NCBI GenBank assembly: GCA_020796225.1
Contig: CM036756.1
Location: 52,432,363 to 52,496,362 of the forward strand
Reading direction: 5' to 3'
DNA from: Arion vulgaris
Lineage: Eukaryota > Mollusca > Gastropoda > Stylommatophora > Arionidae
DNA length: 64,000 nt
Below are positions 22,374 to 64,000 of this stretch, in pieces. Below the pieces are notes generated by a model, which was given only the letters and a program-made list of their open reading frames with translations, ran no database searches and was not told the DNA's origin. Made by a program: the position numbers and the translations under genes. The stretch's first letter is position 1. Each line of letters starts with the position of its first letter.

Positions 22374-23592
22374 CTTATTAACAAAAATTTTACTTTTTAT
22401 GAAATGTTATTTACTTGGATCTTACTGACAGAAATGTTACTTTTTATGAAATGTTATTTCCTTAGATCTTACTAACAGAAATGTTACTTTTTATGCAATG
22501 TTATTTACTTGGATATTACTAACAGAAATATTACTTTTTATGAAATGTTATTTACTTAGATCTTACTAACAGAAATGTTACTTTTTATGAAATGTTATTT
22601 ACTTAGATCTTACTAACAGAAATGTTACTTTTTATGAAATGTTATTTACTTAGATCTTACTAACAGAAATGTTACTTTTTATGAAATGTTATTTACTTAG
22701 ATCTTACTAACAGAAATGTTACTTTTTATGAAATGTTATTTACTTAGATCTTACTAACAGAAATGTTACTTTTTATGAAATGTTATTTACTTAGATCTTA
22801 CTAACAGAAATGTTACTTTTTATGAAATGTTATTTACTTAGATCTTACTAACAGAAATGTTACTTTTTATGAAATGTTATTTACTTAGATCTTACTAACA
22901 GAAATGTTACTTTTTATGAAATGTTATTTACTTAGATCTTACTAACAGAAATGTTACTTTTTATGAAATGTTATTTACTTAGATCTTACTAACAGAAATG
23001 TTACTTTTTATGAAATGTTATTTACTTAGATCTTACTAACAGAAATGTTACTTTTTATGAAATGTTATTTACTTAGATCTTACTAACAGAAATGTTACTT
23101 TTTATGAAATGTTATTTACTTAGATCTTACTAACAGAAATGTTACTTTTTATGAAATGTTATTTACTTAGATCTTATTAACAAAATTTTACTTTTATGAA
23201 ATGTTATTTACTTAGATCTTACTAACAGAAATGTTACTTTTTATGAAATGTTATTTACTTAGATCTTACTAACAGAAATGTTACTTTTTATGAAATGTTA
23301 TTTCCTTAGATCTTACTAACAGAAATGTTACTTTTTATGAAATGTTATTTACTTAGATCTTACTAACAGAAATGTTACTTTTTATGAAATGTTATTTACT
23401 TAGATCTTACTAACAGAAATGTTACTTTTTATGAAATGTTATTTACTTAGATCTTACTAACAGAAATGTTACTTTTTATGAAATGTTATTTACTTAGATC
23501 TTACTAACAGAAATGTTACTTTTTATGAAGTGTTATTTACTTAGATCTTACTAACAGAAATGTTACTTTTTATGAAATGTTATTTACTTAGA
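22366..23592. repeat. 47-bp minisatellite, right block
   Basis: About 26 more units of the 47-bp repeat; the first unit restarts within the duplicated target. Most units in 22550-23590 are identical, indicating recent homogenisation. One unit near 23170-23200 carries small deletions. It lies downstream of the LETM1 stop codon, on the far side of its 3' UTR. Confidence 0.93.
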
Positions 23593-24249
23593 TATGTACA
23601 TGGGGACAGAGTCTATCATTTACATTTCTAAAATGTACATTTTACAAATGTATACCAATACTAAAAAAACATTGATAGGAAGTAGAAGCTGTGTTATTAC
23701 AACTCATCAAAAATAGAAACCTTTAGAAGAATAAGTGTCATCCTTCTCAAATTATGTACATATGTACACAGTGTGAAGAAGATTGTTGTGAGTAAATAAT
23801 TTGACCTCGTTCTCAAATAGTTTTGGGAAATGGATGACTTTTCTCATGTCATGTACATATATACACAGAGTGTGGAGAAGGTTGTTGGGAGTAAACAATT
23901 CTACCTAAAAATCTACAATTCATCGAGTAGATTTTGTAAAATGGATTAATTTATTTTCTCAAATCATGTACATATGTACACAGATTGTTGGGAGTAAACA
24001 ATTCTACTTAATCCATCAAGTAGATTTTGTAAAATGGATTAATTTTCTCATGTACATATATGCATTTTTTATGATGGAATACCTATTCTCAAGGTCATAT
24101 AAATAGTAATATACAAGCATGTGAGGTGTTTTTCTCATACTTGTCAGTCCCTTGCTATCAAATGAGCTGCCATGCAGAAAATACAGCATTGATCAAATAC
24201 CTTTGCAACACAAAAAATATTCTACAAATGGATTATTCTAAGATAAAGC
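23593..24249 (-). other. Probable LETM1 3' UTR and flank
   Basis: Minus-strand sequence after the LETM1 stop. An AATAAA (plus TTTATT at 23950-23955) lies about 295 bases downstream of the stop and is a candidate polyadenylation signal. Three diverged tandem units of about 110 bases, each with ATGTACATAT(A/G)TACACAG, occupy about 23740-24060. Confidence 0.55.
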
Positions 24250-60001
<35,752 letters not shown>

Positions 60002-60079
60002 CTGAAATTAAGAAATGAATAATGAATTAGCATTGATTGATTGATTGATTGAACCATCATATTTGCAATACGGTGAATA

Positions 60080-60535
60080 ATCATGTGTGCTTCAATCTCT
60101 TTGCTACACTGGAAGATCTTATCGGCAAAACAAGTAATCACAAAGTACTGTAGTTTTACAAATGACAAAAACAATGACAAAATACAGCAACGTTTGACCA
60201 AGCAACGAACAAATCGAATGACAAATTTAAAAAAACAAATGGACGACCAAATACAAACCTTTCTAATGAAAATCTGGGAATAAAACGAATAACGAAATAA
60301 ATGTAACACAAAAACACACATAAAAACTAGAAATAGAACGGAAGAGAAACAATGAAAAATCTAGTAAATATATAACTTGAATACATGCAACATATACCCA
60401 TATAGATTACAAGGCATGGGAAGAGAAAGTACTAAGAAGCATAGGAATGTAATATGTTGAGCCCACATGGTACCATACAAAGAAATCAACCGATTCTCCA
60501 GAGCACATCGACTGCGATCATCCGAGGAGCATAAT
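60080..60535 (-). mobile_element. Penelope-like element, minus tail arm
   Basis: Reverse complement of the element's 3' end: TAATCACAAAGTACTGTAGT, ACAAAATACAGCAACG, then CATATAGATTACAAGGCATG and GTACCATACAAAGAAATCAA, ending in the GIY-YIG C-terminus at about 60535. It is followed directly by the plus-strand element. Confidence 0.85.
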
Positions 60536-61930
60536 CACGCTTCAAATTTGTCACGCTTCATTAATTTCATTAATGTTTTCAACCCTTCTATTCGTTTTAC
60601 TTCTCACATCTCCACTACTTGTGTCAACTTTCTTGACATTACTATCACCATACGCCTATCCACCATCACTACATCAGTATATTACAAGCCTACTGATGCA
60701 CATAGCTTTCTCCTTTATACTTCTTCCCATCCCCGGGCTTGTCGTGACTCTTTACCATTCTCGCAGCTCTTGCGCCTTCGTAGCGAGGACGATGATTTTC
60801 TTGAGAGAGCTTGCGAGATGCTTCATTTCTTTCACAAGCGCCTATACCCGGAGAGGTGCTTGTCTCGCTATGCATCAAGTTCAGAAAATCACTCGCCAGC
60901 AGGCCCTCACCAGCCAGCATAGGACTACTAACTCTGACAGAGTAAAACTTATCTTAACTTTCCACCCCCATAGTTCACTGGTGAAAAATGTTTTATTCCG
61001 TCATCTGTATATCCTTAAGTCAGATCCTGAGACCCGTTCTGTCTTCCCAACTATCCTTTGGTGGCTTACAGATGGGACAGAAGCCTTAAGGATATGTTGG
61101 TACACAGTTGCCTTAAGTCCAATATCCAGACTCATTTTGGCACTGTCCAGTGTGGCAAGCGGCGTTGCAACACGTGTGCTTATGTGACACAGATGCATTC
61201 TGTATCTTTTCCTTCAGCCACGTTTCTTATTGACGATGGTTTCACATGTGAGTCCCGTAATATTATCTATTTATCTATGCCATTATCTGTAAGCGGTGTA
61301 ACAAGGCTTATATCGGCGAGACAGGCAAGAGGCTCAGTGACCGATTCGCCCAACACTTGAGCGACATACGCCAATGCTCTGTGACCCTGTAGCCACCCAT
61401 TTCAATGATACTGGCCATTTAGGAGCTCACGATGTCCAGGTCACAGTCATCCGATCATGCTCCTCGGATGATCGCAGTTAATTTGCTCTGGAGAATCGGT
61501 TGATTTCTTTGTATGGTACCTTGCGACCACGTGGGCTCAAGGTATTACATTCCTATGCTTCTTAGCACTTTCTCTTCCCATGCCTTGTAATCTATATGGG
61601 TATATGTTGTATGTATTCAAGTTATATATTTACTAGATTTTTCATTGTTTCTCTTCTGTTCTATTTCTAGTTTTTATGTGTGTTTTTGTGTTACATTTAT
61701 TTCGTTATTCGTTTTTATTCCCAGATTTTCTTTAGAAACGTTTGTATTTGGTCGTCCATTTTTTTTTTTAATTTGTCACTCCGATTTGTTTGTTTGCTTG
61801 ATGAAGGCCTTGTTGGTCGAAACGTTGCTGTATTTTGTCATTGTTTTTGTAATTTGTAAAACTACAGTACTTTGTGATTACGTGTTTTGGCAATCAAATA
61901 GTTTTACTGCAGTCTCATCTATTTTGTGAA
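60536..61930 (+). mobile_element. Penelope-like element, RT C-terminus plus GIY-YIG
   Basis: The longest Penelope-like copy. It starts in the RT C-terminal part (SRFINFINVFNPSIRFTSHI, TSVYYKPTDAHSFLLYTSSH, SEDDDFLERACEMLHFF), continues through the linker (RVKLILTFHPHSSLVKNVLF) to the GIY-YIG nuclease (about 61240-61380, CKRCNKAYIGETGKRLSDRF spread over a frame change with a small insertion near 61270). It ends with the conserved tail TTTGCTTGATGAAGGCCTTG, GTCGAAACGTTGCTG. Several indels. Confidence 0.86.
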
Positions 61931-62589
61931 GTTCTTATTGGCACTGCACAAATTCAGTAACACAGATGTGGTCCCCTTATATAATTCTGAAGCTGGTAAA
62001 AATTTGTAGAAATTTAATTATAATTGTTATTAATGATTTTTTGCCACTGCAGAGGCTTATAAGCCTGTTCTTTACAATTTTACACTGACAATGGTTCTTT
62101 TATGTGCTTAACTGCAACCACAGACACATTTTATCATCGATCTTCAATAGGACTAGGAACACGATCTCACTTACAATTGACATTGAAATCATGAATCACT
62201 AACTTCTTACTTTCATATTTCAATGTTTTACATAGTTTTACTGGTGTCTTCCATATATCAGAAAATTCTAGAATTTCTAGAATTTCCAGAGACACTAAAT
62301 GTTGGATATTCATTATTGACAGTAGTTTGATGCACAAGACTTCAGTTGATCTGAACTAATCTTTTGTGAACATTTCTTTCTCTTGAACTGAATGAAATTT
62401 TGCAGGCAAATTTGAACAATGTAATAGAACCTGCTAGTAGTTATTCATCTTGGTTAATGTCTGCAGTATGAGCAATGCATTCATAGATGCTAGTAACTAT
62501 CATAATTGGTTCAGACAAATTGTGTGACAATACTCAATGATGATGTTAAATTTCTGTAAAACACCACAATGAGCTCCCTTGTTGGTTTG
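61931..62589. other. Sequence upstream of recognised LETM1 exons
   Basis: AT-rich, contains a short TTCTAGAATTTC tandem near 62265-62285. No exon, presequence or repeat family recognised. Confidence 0.45.
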
Positions 62590-63239
62590 TTAAGGGGGGA
62601 TTCTGGTCTTTAAACTTTTTTCGTTGCTTTGGTATTAATGTAGAATTTGTATAACAATTTTGAAAGATTATGACTTAGAATAGTAGAAAAAATTTTGAAA
62701 AAAATATGTACGTTGCCATGGAAACAATAAAAATGGCCGCAAACACAAAATTTCAAATCCCTAAGGCTCTAAAGTTAATGAATATAAATGAATTATGTTT
62801 TCACTCTAAGGTGAGCAATTGTAATATCTAAAAATTACACATGACTTTTAGGATATATTAAATATTACTTTTATTATGAATTTTTGGGTAAACACACCCC
62901 CCAAAAACAGCTTTTTTGACCGAATTTTTACCCAAAAATTTATAAAAATTAAATATTTAATATATCCTAAATATCATGTGTAATATTTTAGATATTGCAA
63001 TTGCACTTAGAGCGAAAACAGAATTCATTTACATTAATTAGATTCAGAGCTTTAGGGATTTGAAATTTTGTTTTTGGCCGCCATTTTGTATTGTTTCCAT
63101 GGCAACGCTTTGACATATGTTTTTACACATTTTTTCTACTATTCTAAGTCATAATCTTTCAAAATGGTTATACAAATGTTACATCAATGTGAAAACGGAA
63201 ATAGCTTCATGATCCCCATATCACCGAATCCCCCTTTAA
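62590..63239. mobile_element. Foldback (long-TIR) element with TTAA duplication
   Basis: A 642-base element (62594-63235) flanked by TTAA (62590-62593, 63236-63239). The two halves are near-complete inverted repeats: GGGGGATTC ... GAATCCCCC at the ends, TTGCCATGGAAACAATAAAA versus TTGTATTGTTTCCATGGCAA inside, and TAGGATATATTAAATATT versus AATATTTAATATATCCTA near the middle. The loop lies around 62900. No ORF. TTAA targeting suggests mobilisation by a piggyBac-type transposase. Confidence 0.87.
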
Positions 63240-63910
63240 TTCATCCAAAAGCAATTTCATTTCATGCAATTCATCCTTAATCAGATAGCATGTCCTTTGC
63301 ATAGCAGAATGTTGCTCTCATCACAGCCTGCCTGAAAATTGTTTGGGCTTTAGGAAATTCTCCCATCAAGTTCAAGATTTCATGTCCTATTGTCACTGTC
63401 CTCTAAGTTGCCCCCGACCCATCTACTAGGAATCATGCCCTCCATTTGTGTCATCTTAAAAAAAAATAAGGAAACATTTAAGATGACCAAAATATTTTGG
63501 TTTCCAAGACATTTTTGAATTCACAAGAAACCATATGTTTCACGTAATGAAAACAATAATAAAATTAGTATGTAAAATAATGAAAAACTGAAAAGAATTT
63601 GTGCAGAATTCCAAAAAACTGTCTTTGATATCTAGTAGAATCCGGATAATCTGGCATCCTTCTGTTTCTCAAGAAGACTTTGACTCCAGGTCTGTTTGTG
63701 GTGTTCTCTTTTTTTTAAAATCTTGTGAGTTTCTCTCAATTGCTCGTCTTTTGTTTTTGTAGCTGCACCATTTTTATATGTATGAGTTAGCCCATCGCAT
63801 AACCCCTAACCTAGAAAACCAGGAGGCCATATTTAGTTTGACCTGACTAGCTTGGATAGCCCTGTCATAAAAAATGTTTTTGGGATTTTTATGGTACATG
63901 TGGCCAGGGT
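63240..63910. other. Sequence without recognised feature
   Basis: AT-rich, no clear exon for a LETM1 presequence on the minus strand and no repeat match. Confidence 0.45.
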
Positions 63911-63916
63911 TTAACT

Positions 63917-64000
63917 CTTTCCACGCTTTAAGCCGCACACTGCGCCACAGCGACTTCTATTCCACGCTTTAAGCCGCACCCTGCGCCATCAAGATGTTTC
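63917..64000. repeat. 41-bp tandem repeat at the window edge
   Basis: Two units (starting about 63918 and 63959) of TTCCACGCTTTAAGCCGCAC then CTGCGCCA; probably the start of a longer array cut by the window. Confidence 0.75.

Overview
This window is eukaryotic, and most likely from a mollusc or another lophotrochozoan. The basis is a spliced LETM1 gene with long repeat-filled introns, a secreted/transmembrane multi-EGF protein with a fucolectin-like (F5/8C) domain of the kind expanded in molluscs, and a dense mix of RTE-like, RNase-H-bearing I-like and Penelope-like retroelements. The clade is inference; the gene and repeat identities are read from the sequence. There is no prokaryotic gene organisation, rRNA, CRISPR array or free-standing tRNA gene.

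Layout. (1) 1-600: the 3' end of a non-LTR retroelement, then a short flank. (2) 600-2714 (+): an intronless-looking 704-aa EGF-repeat membrane protein, followed by minisatellites (2750-3860). A partial second copy of its 3' end and downstream satellites lies at about 9980-11880. (3) 5.4-9.5 kb and 12-20 kb: retroelement remnants, including Penelope-like elements with GIY-YIG domains, a solo LTR, a 2.8-kb non-LTR element on the minus strand and a piggyBac-like MITE. (4) 21.5-23.6 kb: a 47-bp minisatellite split by a hAT-like element. (5) 24250-60001 (-): eleven exons of LETM1, the mitochondrial inner-membrane cation/proton exchanger. Every splice junction and reading phase agrees and gives 747 codons. 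The 5'-most exon (mitochondrial presequence) was not found. (6) 61.9-64 kb: repeat-rich sequence upstream of the recognised LETM1 exons, including a 642-bp near-perfect foldback element.

The LETM1 introns hold nearly all the mobile DNA. A Helitron, three or four SINE types, an RTE element with a 13-bp target duplication, a family of about 1.0-1.3 kb insertions with a GAA-rich 3' tail, an I-like element whose RT segment is tandemly duplicated, and several minisatellites can be delimited by target-site duplications or unit periods. Two minisatellite arrays start within about 10-15 bases of a LETM1 5' splice site. One short retroelement fragment inserted exactly across a LETM1 3' splice site and duplicated it.

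I found no clearly new multi-gene system. The strongest unusual observations are the splice-site-adjacent insertions and arrays, the shared 3' tail of a long and a short non-autonomous retroelement, the recurrent inverted Penelope tails, the discontinuous divergence of the EGF gene duplication and the foldback element.
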